From: Atopsyche davidsoni
Taxonomy: Eukaryota > Arthropoda > Insecta > Trichoptera > Hydrobiosidae
Length of the DNA stretch: 64,000 nt
Assembly (NCBI GenBank): GCA_022113835.1
Contig: JAILWY010000026.1
Span: 6,475,001 to 6,539,000, forward strand
Direction of reading: 5' to 3'
Shown here: positions 49,724-63,534 of the stretch, in pieces
Layout: each line of letters opens with the position of its first letter
Numbering within the stretch: the first letter of the stretch is position 1
Position numbers and translations under genes: made by a program
Notes under the pieces: model-generated
Database searches by the model: none
What the model saw: the letters and a program-made list of their open reading frames with translations, nothing else
Told to the model about the DNA's origin: nothing

Positions 49724-51282
49724 TTATTATCAATCAATCAAACCTGTATAGGCAAAATCGGACTTCCTGTGAGACGGTCTTCACAAAAATCAACAATATG
49801 TTATTTACTTATGTTTTATTGATCATTGATTGACTGAAATTTTTTTTTATGGAAACAGTTTGCATGTTTTTAAAATACCAAAATTGTGTTTTTTTTTTAT
49901 TTTCATGCTAAACTAACTTTCTAACTTTTTCTTTGAATCAAAAGAGGCTTTTTGAACTAGTCAGGAATGGCGGTGGTCTCTCCGACAGCATTGTTCAGAG
50001 TATTCGCTCTCTTGAACCCACAGATTGTTCTTGCCAAAAAATTCTCATTTTCCTTTTTCTATGCCTCCGCAACATGTTGTCACACGCACGTGTGAACAGA
50101 ATAAACGCGTTCAATACGAATGAGAGAAATGTACAAAATATCGACACGACACAGATCCCTTCAATTCATGCGTAAAAATAAAATTTCACAGCGATGAATT
50201 AAAAAAAACACTTCAATAATAAACCATTTGACGCTATTCGTTATATCCATCCATTTGTCGATTTTAAATTTACAATTCTTGCTCCTATCGTTATGTTTTT
50301 TCAACGATTTAAATATAATACTATCCTATTTACTAAGAATACAAAACGGTAATTTAAAAAATCACACGCTCTCGTCAACAATATGAATATTATGGTTTAA
50401 TTTTATATATAAGTTGGTTTCACATTCGTAACTAATAAGTATGGTTTGCGACGTCACATTTATATATATATAGAATATACATATATGTAATATACAGATT
50501 TGATTTTCGGTTTCATTAAGCATTTGAGTTTGTCGTATATCTTGGAATAAAAGGACACAAAGGAAGTATCGTGTTTAAATGCATGATGAAAGGAGGTATT
50601 TCTTTTATCCTTTAAAGAACGTAAAGTTTATAGATCATATGAAAGTATTTTATAATTTCATCTTACATTGTATAATAACATAATATTGCTTGGTAGAGAT
50701 AAGTGTATTTTAATTCAAATATTGAACTGTTTAAAAATAAGTATGTGTATAAAAAAAATTGATACGTGTAAGAAGCTAATATCTTGAAATGTGTTTATTC
50801 TTACTATCTGTCGTCTTAAAACTTTTATCAGTATATTATGTATTAGAAAAGTAATAACGTGTACTTCATATTATAGAGCAAATTCCCTCGTCACAGAACT
50901 CATGTTTCATAAATATAGCTAACTTCTTGCATACAATCAAATAATTTGATTATTATTTTTATCGGGTAGCGTGTATGTTGATATTAAAAATTTCGATGAA
51001 TGAATCAGTCTTAAAATTTATTCAAATTATAAATCGTTACACAAGTATGTGTTTTCTCTCAAAAATTACTTTAACTAGTTTTGATAGGGTGAACAAGTAT
51101 CTTTAAATGGGTATAATTTATTTCCTATAGTTATATTTAAGTGTGAAAATACTTATTTTTTCAAATAGGATTTGTATTGAATGACAGCTTATTAATACAG
51201 ACCCAAAACAAATAGTAGAAAAAAAAATTGTTTCTGGTAAATATTATAGTTTTAACATTTAATATTTTATTTGAGAACTTGT
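49724..51282. other. AT-rich intergenic stretch
   Basis: No gene seen. A frame at 49933-50175 is GC-richer at its start but matches no family I recognise. Confidence 0.6.
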
Positions 51283-51288
51283 AAGGAG

Positions 51289-51292
<4 letters not shown>

Positions 51293-51357
<65 letters not shown>
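51293..51357. repeat. 65-nt poly(T) (poly(A) tail of the LINE)
   Basis: Uninterrupted T run at the 3' end of the minus-strand LINE. Its first two bases also belong to the target duplication. Confidence 0.97.
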
Positions 51358-51358
<1 letters not shown>

Positions 51359-51360
<2 letters not shown>

Positions 51361-51405
51361 GTCGGCCCCGGGCAGCGCTGTGGTACTACTTCCGGGTGCC
51401 GACAG
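51359..51405 (-). other. 3'-terminal hairpin of the LINE
   Basis: CTGTCGGCCCCGGG (51359-51372) pairs almost perfectly with CCGGGTGCCGACAG (51392-51405) over a loop of about 19 nt. It lies immediately next to the poly(A) tail, where LINE RTs are known to bind template RNA. Confidence 0.75.
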
Positions 51406-51629
51406 CTGGTCTTTTAATATATAATATAATCATTCATTCGTGAGGGGGAGTTTCCCAGGGAGCGCACTTTTCGCTGCTCCCCAGTCTGCCTCCCCTCCCT
51501 TCTATTCGTCTCTGGCATTCTTTGGTGCGCTGAAAAACATGAAAGCTGAAAAGCATGAAAAAGATGTCCCGTGCTCTTCAGCTCTCGATCCTCTTCAGCG
51601 CCGTTTTTGTCCTGTCCGTGGGCTTCTCC

Positions 51630-53074
51630 TCAGGTCGGAGCTCTGGAGGCTATTTGGCGTTGCCTCTCGAGCTCCTCCCTTCGGGTCATGGTCTTCTCGG
51701 CAAAGGAGACGACTCCGTCCCAAGCTCGCTGGTCCTTGAGCATGGACGGCACTAGCTCGTCCGCCGTCCAGACGATGCCAAGGCTGTTCCGGAGTCGCCA
51801 TCGCTCCACTTCGGTCGCTCCGCAGTTGAAGAGGGCGTGCTCTGCGTCGTCGCTGTAGTCGTCGCACAGTGGGCAGCTCACGTCGACAGGTCGGCCAATC
51901 TTCTCGAGGTAGTTACCGAAGCAGCCGTGCCCCGAGAGGAGTTGGGTCAGCCTGTAGGTGACCTGGCCGTGTCGTCGCGAGATCCACGGGCGGATGTCCG
52001 GGATGAGCCTTCGCGTCCAGCGCCCTTTGGTGGATGCCGCCCATCGCTGTTGCCAAGTCTCGGTGACGTCTGCCCTCGCGCTGGTCCTTATAACAACGAG
52101 GTCTTCCTTCTGTTGTCTCGCCTCGTAGATCTTTTGGCGTTCTCGGGCCATCAGATCTACCGGCGGCATGCCAGCTATCACCAGAGCTGCGTCTCCCGAG
52201 ATCGTGCGGTAGCCGCATATTATCCTGAGCGCTGCTCTGCGCTGGACGCTGGCCAACATATTCCTGTAGTGGGAGATCTCCATCGTGTTTGCCCACGTCT
52301 CCGCACCGTACAGGATCTGTGACATCGTCACGCTGGCCAGCAGTTTCCGTTTAGATTCCATCGGTCCTCCCACGTTGGGCAGCATTCTTGCTACTGCCTC
52401 AGTAGTTCCAGCAGCCTTCCGAGTAGTCCGTCGTATGTGGTCCGTGTACTTCAAAGAGGTGTCGAAGTACACGCCCAGATATCGGGCGGACCTCTGCGGG
52501 ACTATTTGTGCCCCACCCACGGTGATGTTAGGTGTGGGGTACTTTCGTCTGCCACAGAGCATCACCGCTTCCGTCTTGTGGCAGGCGAGCTCTAATCTGT
52601 TCTCCGCAAGGCTGTGGGAGATTCTCCTGAGGGCCTCATTTGTTCTTGCCTCCAGTTCGTTGATCGTTTTCGCTGAGACGACAACGCCAATGTCGTCAGC
52701 GAATCCTATCTCCTCCGCTCCCTCCGGCAGCTCCGTGTTTAGTACCGCGTCGTACATCACATTCCACAGCAATGGTCCGAGGACGGAACCTTGCGGAACT
52801 CCGCACGTGAGGTGTCTCGCTGCTGGGGGGGCACCTGCTGTGGAGTAGCGGACGACACGGTCCTCGAAGTAGCTGGCGATGGTCCGGCGGAGGTAAGCAG
52901 ATATGCGCTTTTTTTCCAGTGCTCCGAGAATGATGTCCCAAGAGGCACTGTTGAAGGCGTTTCTAACATCGAGGGTGATCAGGAGACAGTACTCGCGCGT
53001 GCACCGCGTCCCGGCGTTAGCTTCCTTCATCCTCCGGTGGACTCTGCTAATTGCGTCTGCAGTCGATCTGCCCC
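51630..53074 (-). CDS. R1-clade reverse transcriptase, C-terminal part
   Basis: Open from the truncation point (GRSTADAISRVHRRM at the N-terminal end) to the stop, about 480 residues. Counting from the first Met at 53030: LDVRNAFNS (motif A, Asp near 21), GVPQGSVLGPLLWN (77-90), FADD catalytic pair (110-113), and a C-terminal Cys/His motif CPLC-x8-H-x4-C at 385-402, as in R1/TRAS/Waldo-type elements. The enzyme copies element RNA at a nicked target. Here only RT onward remains and no promoter or natural start survives, so expression is unlikely. Its GC content is much higher than that of the neighbourhood. Confidence 0.93.
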
Positions 53075-53130
53075 AAGGAGTAGCTTAAACGAATGAATGT
53101 GATGAGGGAATCGCCTTTAAGAACTACGTA

Positions 53131-53180
53131 TGTGTATATATATATATATAAGTGTGTGTGTGTGTGTATATATACACATA
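53131..53180. repeat. Compound TA/TG microsatellite
   Basis: TGTG(TA)n AG(TG)n (TA)n CACA, self-complementary at the outer ends (TGTGTATATATA with TATATATACACA). Confidence 0.9.
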
Positions 53181-53367
53181 CAGCTAACTGTGTTAATACA
53201 TGTAAAAAAAGTATTTTGTATCTAATGTGTGAATACTGAATAGGCTGTGTGGGTAGAGGAAAATTTTTAGAGGGTCGTTTATTCGCTTTTCTTTATTTAA
53301 TGCTATTAGACATGTAATTTAGAAATATATTATTGAATATGTTTAGACCTTAACTGGACAAGACTAA

Positions 53368-53369
<2 letters not shown>

Positions 53370-53420
<51 letters not shown>
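53370..53420. repeat. 51-nt poly(A) run
   Basis: Uninterrupted A run. It could be the tail of a + strand retroelement, but the 280 bp upstream show no recognisable element, and I found no target duplication beside it. Confidence 0.95.
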
Positions 53421-53424
<4 letters not shown>

Positions 53425-53867
53425 GTTTATTGTATTCAAATGACTTTTGTAAATTTTTCGAATTATAGTGGATGAAACTTCAAAAATATTTCTAAGACAT
53501 TCAGATTTTTTTTTTCAATCCTTTCAATCATGGTTTTATGTACTTGTAACTATTATTTCGGTAGGAATATCTGTATAGGCATATATGAAGAATATATTAT
53601 ACGATGAGAAAATATAAATATGAATAAAGATTGGATATAACATATAGAGATTGTACATTAACTGTTGCAATTATATGTATATTTACTTGAGAAGATTTTT
53701 GGCACTTTGTATATTCCAACTGTTTATATGAGCTACGATAACCTTGCATGGCATAATTGTACGTATATCTATAAAATAAAAACTCTATAAAACTCTAGTC
53801 TTTTACTTTTAATCACTACTCCGATGGCAGATTTTTTTGAAGCCCATTTTTGAAGCTGGTATGTTGT

Positions 53868-53892
53868 AATATATATATATATATATATATAT
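53868..53892. repeat. (TA)n microsatellite
   Basis: Short uninterrupted AT dinucleotide run. Confidence 0.9.
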
Positions 53893-56469
53893 AAACATCA
53901 ATGTATCTAGGTTTAGTAAATAGCATTGAACACTCATTGGGAGATTAATAAATAAGTTTTTTTTTTAACTTGAGTTTTTATGTATTGTGACTCACTTTAG
54001 GAAGGTTTCCGACATAAACATATACCAAAACGACAAAACAATATCAAAGAGCACCAACTAGAAGTAATAAACAAATACATGTGCAATCTACATAATGCAT
54101 TTTAAAGCACCGTGGGAAATAATTTATACTTTCTGCGGCAGTCCATAAAAGTTGTAATTCTACTCTCCTAACTTCCAATCGAGCAAGAATATCCCGTTTC
54201 CCTCATTAAATTGTACAGCTAGATGGGGGCGAGTTCTTGTATATTAAAAACAAAACTATAATAAGTAGTGATATCGATCTATCTTACAATTCTCACATTT
54301 TCCTAGACATGGCCAGATTTATTTTTTAAATTCTAGGAAAGAAACAGAAACAAATATTTTGTTTACATATCGATATTAATATGTTTATATTAACCTACAT
54401 TCATTAACGAGATTTCTTATGTAATAAAACCCCAAAAACGCTAATTATAAAACATGAACGATGTCTGTGACATTTTAAAAAATTAAATTCAATAAAATTA
54501 TTTTGTTTAAAAAAAAAATGAAGTCTAATCCTATTATGTGAATAAAAATCTCATGTATTATATATAATTTATCAACAGTTCTTTTGTGGCGTCAATAATA
54601 AGCCTTTGCGTATCTAGTTCATACAATATTTAAATTTAATTTTGTTTGCTTTGTGGCTTTGCATGTTTCATTATTTTAACATTTAAATGAACAAAACTTA
54701 ATATGCTACCTGTCAAACACATTCTTGTTAATCTACAAACGAATATTCCATATGTCGACTAAATAAAGTATAATTATTTTGTACACTTTACTCATATATA
54801 AAATAACTGCCTCAATTTTATTTAAGGCCTTTAAAGCGATGATATCTTTTTTTACTCATATAGCTGATATTTCTAGTCACAATTGCTAACAGATAAATGA
54901 GAAAAATAATATTTTAAAAAAATAACAGCTGATAATTTTACAGTGTAATTTAAAACAACGCTTTTATAAATTAAAATAAAGAGTATAGCCAGTAGCTGAA
55001 GTGGACAAAAGCTCGTGTAGCTTCATACCCAAAGTAACACGTTTATGGAAAAAGGTGTATAAAACGACAATTTTTGTTCGTAAACATTATAAAACAGGCG
55101 CCGCCAGTAAAACGAGCTTCCATAAAACGTGAATAGCTCGAATTTGTATTACTAATTATATAATAATTCATTTTAAGAACTCTTCCATATCTTTAAGTTA
55201 TAGTTTAATTTTATTTGATTACAAAATAAAAAAAAACGTTGATATGTTTATGATATTCGCACTAAAGGAAAAACATGAGTAATACTTATAAAGCATTTTA
55301 ATTAATGAAGAATCTTCTCAACATGGCAAAGAAATGAAGAATTTGATATGCATCAGACGTCTTTATTACGAATTTTCAAAATTATTCATTTTTATTACAG
55401 TTCGACAAGTTTGTACATTTTTCTTTGATAGACTTCAGACAAAGAGAAACTATGGCAATACAGTATCTTAATGACCATCCAAAGTAACTTCTTTCAGTAT
55501 ATTTCAAATTCCCAAATTGATTTTATTTCAGAGAGAGCTGCAGCGTCTAGATGTGCTTTTTGAAAATCTCTCGAATAACGCCCAGACAATAAATCATGTT
55601 TGCGGCAGACTTACAGCGTCGGGATGACATCTGCTTCGCTCCACATTCCTATACGAACTGTTTGTTATTATGATGAATTCTGCTGATCTAGATAAAAAAA
55701 ATTGCGGACTAACAAACAATTCTATGAATAAGGCTTTATTTAGATATGAGCCAAACAAAACTATCATGGGATTGTAAAATCCTCTCAACCAACTTCGGTT
55801 TCAAAATAAAGTTTGAATTAAATTAAATGTATACTTTGTGTGTATAATTATTATTAGCAACCTTTGATAAAATAAGGCTTCTTATGAAAACATATAATAC
55901 TATAACAAAACAAAAAAAATGCGAAATATAACAATTCGAATGAAGGCGTTCCCATATCTTTTGGATTTATGTTACTTGCTTTCTTTTTTTTAACAAAATT
56001 TAATTGTGTTAGAAAATCTCGTATCCGTGTTATTAATTTACTGCATACATACAAATTAAATTTATTGCATACTAAGCTGCGACAGCTTGCTCGCACAACG
56101 GCGGTGCCAACATTTTCACGCTAATGCTGAAAAAAAAACAGAAAAACCTGCACCAACAACGGAAACAACAAAACTTTACTTGCCTAATCAGCACTAGAGC
56201 AGAGCTGGAAAACCTGCTATTCCTGTATTGGATAACTAAATCCAAATACACGAGAAAAACTTTTCTACCATTTACTATTACAATTATAACAAATTATTTT
56301 TTTTTAACAAGTAAGCAAAATATGCTCACAGCATATTTCAACTTATTCCTATAAGATAGACCAGCAATTTTATCACTAAAAAGCCTAGTTCCCTATTGCT
56401 TAAAAATACATCAAATAATCCAATTTATCGGGCAGTCTTTCGACATAATAAAAGCACCTTACGTGATCA

Positions 56470-56625
56470 GACAGTACGACGCGATCCCAGTCGGTGCCGA
56501 GGGACGGAGTTCGGTAGCGGTCGGGATATTCCGGACGTGCTCGGCCCGCCGGACGTGATGGAGCCCTTCGCCCTGCCGCCACGTGCTGCCCTGCGGCCGC
56601 AGCGATTATCTTATATCGATTTGTG
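56470..56625. promoter_or_regulatory. Isolated CpG-rich island with E-box
   Basis: About 150 bp of CpG-rich DNA (CGGTCGGGATATTCCGGACG, GCGGCCGCAG) with a CACGTG E-box near 56579, sharply bounded by AT-rich sequence. Short frames cross it on both strands, but no splice donor supports an exon. Confidence 0.3.
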
Positions 56626-59600
56626 TATAAGCAAAAGCTTGAGAACATCAAGGATAAGTACTGAAATAAATCTGTAACGTTCCAGCCTGAAATCCCAATA
56701 TAGATAATAGTTTTTGAAACCCGTTGAAAATTTTAATCCACCTCATAAAACGTGCATAAAAATAATTTACTGTAATTTTGTGAAATTTAAAAGAATGTTT
56801 TTTTTTATATCTCCAAGCATTGCGCGTTATGATATCGTATCCTTTCGGGCATGGTCGTGCCAAGTCGTGTATCTCCGCAGCGAGTCGGACATTCCATGTG
56901 ATTTGTTGACAGCGGTAAAGGAAAATTCATTTCCTCGCATCATAAAACTGGACGCCTCCACGCCACAGCGATGTGATTCGCCGACATGTACGTTCCTCGT
57001 GTTTCACTCTGAATATTAATTGTTTTCAAAATCTCACGTTGCAACCATGTTATAGTCATTAATAAATTTCAATTATTTAACTGAAAGTATATTAAAAAAT
57101 AACGAAGCGACTATATCGAAGAATACGATTTCTTTCGTACCAACGCAGGAAAGTCTATACTTTGAGTTTTCCATATAAAAAAAGTTTTTTTTAAGGTTTA
57201 AAAATAACAGTTATTACCACCCCTATTCCCCGAAAAATGTGATTACCCCACCCCTAGGCGTTTTGATTTTTACTAGGGTGCAGTACGTGGTGGTAAGTCT
57301 CCTTCTTGCAACCTTAGTGTAATAGAAGAAAATCCCTTTAAAATTGGTTAAAGCTAAATCGAGGTAGGAACTAGGTACTAAAAGCGATACCTTTTATCCC
57401 CTTTTATGTTTAATTTTTAAAAGATCGGATCCTATCGTGAAATTTTAAACAGGATCAGAATTTATAGTTTGTAGTGGATGATTTCGTTTTACAGTGAATA
57501 AAGGATATATTTTCTTTAAAACAGATAATAGGTATTAATTTTCAAAGTATTTTTCAAGTAGGAAATTCTTGTTGTTAACGAAGTCTACATTATTTTAAAT
57601 TAAAAATATAAAAAAAGAGTCGTGGGAGTTTAATGAAATGATGGCTGGAAGAAAACGTTTCTAATACGATTATTTAAATGAAAGCAACGGCTTTTGGGCA
57701 AGCTCAAGAACAATAATTTATGGACGAAAGCCTTAAAAGAATTATATCCATAAAGAAAACTGGCCACTCGCACTGTGCCAATTTGCGTCTTCTACGAAAC
57801 AATTAGTCCTTCTTGAGCCACGGAGAGTGGCGCCGGACACAAAGCCCGCTTCCTATCCCTCGGAAACAACAGAAAACCGAGTCTTTCTGTTTACTTACAG
57901 TATAAGTGTGCAATAACCTTATAATAGTAATAAAATTACAGCAAAATACTGGCGCAAAATGCTCACAATCAGATTCACCTTTATATAAGACTTCCGAGAA
58001 TAAACTAGCCTTTAAAAATACATACCTCTTGATGTACAATTTATTCATGTTTAAAATCCTTAAAAATAACGGCTTTGTGTATAAAAGGCTTTTTAGCGCT
58101 ATTGTCAAACTAATCGATCTAAAAAGATTTAGGCTGATTTAGGTGAAAATGAAAGAAAGTTTTTCAATATTGAAAAATTATTATTTTGATGCCATATTTT
58201 TGTTACTTTGACTTGATAGAGCTTAATATCGGTTTGTGTTGTAAACTAATAAGCAAGCCTGTATTAACTGCCTTCTCCTCCTAACTCGTTGTCAGTATTT
58301 ATCAAGTTTACTACAGTTAATGAATCTATAGTTTGATAGAAATTATGCAACTATTCGTGCGTAGCCATACAATAAGATAATTTATGCCCCTGACACAATA
58401 TAAATGCCTATTGTCACTTAATACTTCGTCATTAATGAGTCATTAATGAATGTAGCGGGTCTCAGTGAACTCTAAACGCCAAGAAAGACCCGATCAGCTG
58501 CAGGTCTACACCAAATTCGCTTGAAGATATTATGTAATCTTTGTGCGATATATATGCTGCATTGCAAATATAGCATTCGAGTTTGTAGATAACTTAACTA
58601 ATAATTTATAATTTCATATTAAATATGATAATTTTCATCTGGTGGATCCAACAGCGGTGCCCCCAGATACTTAGGGGTAGTAAACAAAACTTCAGGAAGT
58701 CATTTTTCAAAGCTAATGAATCGGTGCAGAGAAATTGTGCTGCTGGGTTTTCCGGGAAAATCTAGGTCAGAACTGCGGGTATATGTATCTCTCTGACGTC
58801 ATAGATGTATTATTCGTTTATGTTTACAAATTAACCGAGCGTTATTAATTTATCAAAATACAAGTGTCCAGGTTCCTGAAACATGAACAATGACAAAAAT
58901 TTTATACTACGAGTATATACAATAAATTAATTTTACTCTTTTTTAAAGTGCAATACTTTAAATCAAAAATATCACAAATGAGGGATTGTATAGTAGATAA
59001 AATAATTTGGTCATTATGTTTTCAATGGTAATGATATATGTCCTAATCATACATATTTTTTATTGGAAATTTATTTGAGAAAATTTGTAATAAAATACGT
59101 CTTGCATCATATTCTTCGCTTTTAATCTTAATATTAAATTAATATTGTTTATTATCTTTTGCAAATATTTACATTCTTTAATATTATTTCCGTTATGGGA
59201 GGGGTACTTTACGACGTACCCGAACATAATTTGGTTATTTAAGTATTAGAACAAAGATTGGAAGTTTTTATTCGTGAAGTTTATAAAAGGTTATTCAATT
59301 TATACACTTTAGCAATCAAATATTTATCTTGTAAGTCTTTTTTTTAAAGAATAATGCTGTAAGGAAAATTAATACTTTAATATTAAAATATTATTGGATA
59401 CATAAAACCTAACCTTTAGCATTGAGTTCCTTGTAAACTGACGTTGAGGATTTTGTAATATCGGTTAAGGCATTATAAAGGGTTTACTTACGCCTGGAAA
59501 TCTATTCATGCTGGAAAATAAAAAAAAATACCTATAAGGAAATTTTCCCCACTCCTGTTGTAAATTTGTTTTTTTTTTTTGCCGTGTGAAGTATTTTCTT

Positions 59601-60780
59601 GAGACTCAACGCTCCAGGGTTTTAGTAAAAATGTATCAGGATATAATTTCTAGCAAAATACATACAGCGTTCATTGTAAATTAAATCAATTTTTTTTTTA
59701 TAACTTAAGATATCAAGGAATTCACTCTGTCTAATGCTTGTAAGGTACTGAATGTTAAATAAAAATTTGACAATACGAAAAGGTAAACATTTCCATTAAT
59801 TTATGTTACTAGTAAAATTCAATACAGATAAATTAGATAAAGTTCTTCTGTTGCCAAGATTTTTTCAGTTATTGGATATCGTTTTTTTATATGGGATGAA
59901 ATTTCTAAATCAGATATTCTAGAAATTTCTGCTTCATAATATTTTTTATTTGTATTGTTTACAGAGTTTTTAGGTGAACAAGTTAAAAATAAACACGTTG
60001 TTATGACTACTTTAAGCAGATTAAATATTACAAAAAAAGTATGTAAAATGTTTTATTGCTTATCTGGTAGAAATAAATATATGTAGAGTTAATAAATTTA
60101 ATTGGTAAAATTTTTTGTCATGTAAATAGGAATTTAAAAAAACTCCCACAGTATCCATTTCAAAGTTTCTTCTAAAACAGTAGGATTTAAATTCAGCGTA
60201 TATTTACATTTATTGCTGATTCGAGATTTCGACTTGGCAAATAGAAAGAGACAAAGTGAATTTACTATTCCGAGGCGCTTTCGGCAACTGCTGTAGTGGT
60301 TCTTTGAATAATGCTTTTCTTAGCCCTCGGGGTGAAAGGGTGACGTTTTTCTTTAAGGGATGCGAAAATTGACAAAAAAATTCTAATACGCTCTCGACGA
60401 ATACATTGTTTATTTTATGATGTGAACGCCAATTTATATTTCTTTCGTATATTTATAAAAATATTTGAAGACATATTGTATTGAATGTATTTATAACCCC
60501 AGTAACATTTTACTGTGTATGAACAATTTAACTATCTCTTATGTGTATTTTTTTTATTTATTAAAAAAAAAAAAAAGACTGTGGACATGTGTAAAATAAG
60601 TCAAAGTATCAGCCAACCAAAAACTAGTAAACCAGCAGAACATTCAATAATAACGGTAAATCAATCTCTATGTAGTCTTGCAAAACCCAATAGTCAGCAA
60701 AACCCGAACACCTGAGAGTCGCAAACGAGATTTTTCCGTTCTATTCATAGCCCGTATCAGACTTGTTGAGCTCCGCCCTG

Positions 60781-60830
60781 GCCCCACCCCAGCCACCCCA
60801 GCCACCCCAGCCACCCCAACCACCCCTGCC
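60781..60830. repeat. 9-bp CCCCAGCCA tandem repeat
   Basis: About five copies of CCCCAGCCA, drifting to CCCCAACCA at the end. The minus strand carries regularly spaced GGGG runs and is G-quadruplex prone. The + frame reads TPATPATPATPTTP, but the surrounding ORF matches nothing I know. Confidence 0.85.
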
Positions 60831-63492
60831 GGTACTAACCACTGGGGCGGTATCAGAAAAACCACTCCGACTACAAGGGCGCCTCGCCGCGGGGTGAATT
60901 ATTCCGATTCGGCCACCCTGGCTTCAGCTGCGCGACATCACGCGTGGATGACCTGCGCCCAATTATTCTCTGATAGATACATGTTTAATTGACATTTATG
61001 TTCAGTGGTTTTCACTGATTCAATATGTATCAATATTCACAGTAGTTAAAAAGTTAGACTACTTAAACAAATAGTTTTTTAAACGGCAGTACACACAGGA
61101 AGAGTTTTTTTTTGAGGATACAAAATATCTCACTGCCTTCTCAAAAAAATATTACATTTTTTTTCGTATCATTTCAAACGGGTATTTTATTAACACAAAG
61201 AACATGTTAAATAATCAAGATCATATTTTAATCGTATCTGAAATAAATAATTAAAGAATAATCATTTTTATAAAATGATATCAGTGTGTATATTTTTATC
61301 AAAATATTTTATAGGGATACTGTAATATTGTAGTATAACTGCGTTTTATCGTCATGTGGAGCTAAAAGCAAAATGATATAAAATTTAGTGACCTGTGACC
61401 TGCTATGATACCGTGTCTACAGCCACACACACCGGCTATCAACTTTATCAAATAAACTTCCCATTATTTTCAAAATGATAAATAATATTATACGATTATT
61501 TACTCTGCATAGTGCTGGAATTCATATTTACGATATAAATAAAAATTAACCAACGAGGCATTTGCTGTTCTATTGCATAGTTACTTTGCTTAGAAGGAGT
61601 CTTTTTTATTGCTTATAAATCTTTTTGATCAATACGTATCCCCCTGAAATTCATTTCGTCGATTTGATCCGAATGTCGTGTTGAACACTTCAATAATTAA
61701 GAGATTATGAAAAATATTTAAGGATATAAATATTCACTCTATTCATCAACTCTCTCTGACTGTATATTTTTATGGTGGAGCTGACATATTTGTTTTCATT
61801 TGAAAATATTAGAGTTGGCCTAGTGTGTATAATACATTTTTGATTTAATTTAAAGTTTTGTCGTAGTTTTCTGTATATAATTTATGTAATTCAATAGAAT
61901 CAAAAGAATGAATATATGGTTAGAAAATTATAGTTACATCAGACAAATCTAAAGAATTCTCTGAATATAATCATAACATTTTTTATCACACGCTCCGCAT
62001 AAATATAAATTTAAAAAACGACTCATTATTCAACGAGAAGGAATATAAATATAAAAGATTTTCCGAACGTGACTCGCGAGCACGATGGAAGAAAAAATAC
62101 TCTGAAATGTAAGATTCATACTTGAAGTAAAACATATGCCGTGCTACAGGCGTGATATATCTTCGTGATATCATTAGTAATCAGTAAGTCTAAAAAATTC
62201 TAGAGATTGAAATGGTGGGATTTTCATCAATACAGTCACGGAGCTCGGATTTCATAACTCAATTTATTTTTTTCAGTTCCCACATATTTATTTAAGACGC
62301 AGAGCTGTGGGCAAACTCACAAAGCATTCTACTGTATAAATGTAAAATGTTAATGTGATGTCATAGTTTTGCAGTCTTTTATATTACCAGAATAGTTAAT
62401 CATTAATATTATTAATAATATTTCAAAAATTGCGTGCGTGATGAGGTTAATCATAGATTAATATTTTGAGCATATAAACGAATTTTCTACACACGAAGAC
62501 CAAAAGCTTATCAATAATAAAAAAAAACACGAACATTGGTATTATTAATTTTTTTTACAATGTTTTAAGAGTATATTTTTATATACTACTGTATTAATTT
62601 GTACTTTTATACTTTAAATTAAAAATGTTTAATTTTCAGCATTTTCTATTACATTAGCTAACAACAGATTCTTGTATAATACTCATAATTAAAGCAATTT
62701 AAGATTGTGTAATGGTGTTTTTTACAAGTCAATAGAGCAATTATAATATTTTTTGGCTTTCTTGCTCACTATGATGATCGTTTCGGAGTCGGTTACGGGA
62801 ATCGATACACAGGCTTGCCTCTTAAGATGATCGTTTTTTCGTTGCATGCTGTAGGGGCCTATAGTTAATAGTATTATGATAATTTTACTCAGATATTCCG
62901 TTTTTTTAACTCGCATTTGACTATTTATGTCTCGGAGTGGAAATCAAATTTGCATTTGGTGAAATTTCTCTCAACGGAACGGATGATTTCCGAGTCGTTT
63001 CGCCGAAGTTTCAGGAGGCAATTTATTTTAACTTTGAGTAATTTAGGCAGCTATTAAAAATGTTAATATAAAATATCTTGTTAAAAAAATGCGACAAACC
63101 AAAAATAGTTATAAAAATATTCAATTAAATTAATATTGCAAAAAATAAAATTACTATTCAAAATAATTTGTAAAATCAAAGAAGAGCTGAAGCCATGATT
63201 TGTTTCTCAGTTGTTCGTGAGGCAATAATAGATTAAAAAAATATTTTCTTTTTCTTTATCATGAGATAAAAAACCCCAAAAAATGCTTATTCAATTTGTT
63301 TGTAAACCGATTATTTTAGAGGCTTCATTAGATTGCTAACTTCCGGCGTTGTCTTATCTGCAAGTATCTCAATTACTCCGGACCAAACGGTGCTTTGAGA
63401 CCGGAAGCACAGAGCGCCCACTCTCGGCTCTCCGATCGCGTCGTCCCTATCAAAGGAGTTCACCGACTAATTTCCCCGTGCATCACCGGCTC

Positions 63493-63534
63493 AGGTACAC
63501 AGGCTGTACACAGGCTGTACACAGGCTATACACA
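63493..63534. repeat. 12-bp GTACACAGGCT tandem repeat
   Basis: Three to four copies of ACACAGGCTGT in a GC-richer patch. Confidence 0.85.

Larger units (their letters stand above)
51283..53086 (-). mobile_element. 5'-truncated R1-clade non-LTR retrotransposon (LINE)
   Basis: A minus-strand reverse transcriptase frame, a 3' untranslated region of about 270 bp, and a tail read as 65 T on the + strand (51293-51357). The whole insertion is bounded by the same 12 bases, AAGGAGTAGCTT, at 51283-51294 and 53075-53086. The duplication, the poly(A) tail and the abrupt 5' truncation inside the RT domain are hallmarks of target-primed reverse transcription. The surviving frame has no stop, so the insertion is probably young. 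Endonuclease, ORF1 and the start of RT are missing, so the copy cannot move by itself. Confidence 0.95.

Noticed and set aside
51837..53096. Plus-strand frames of up to 187 codons opposite the LINE
   Set aside because: Shadows of the GC-rich reverse transcriptase frame on the other strand.
53087..53420. Second retroelement ending in the 51-nt poly(A)
   Set aside because: No element body or flanking duplication could be found; it may be a simple homopolymer.
60678..60992. 104-codon frame with TPATPAT repeats
   Set aside because: Its repeat comes from the 9-bp C-rich array; there is no family match and no splice context.
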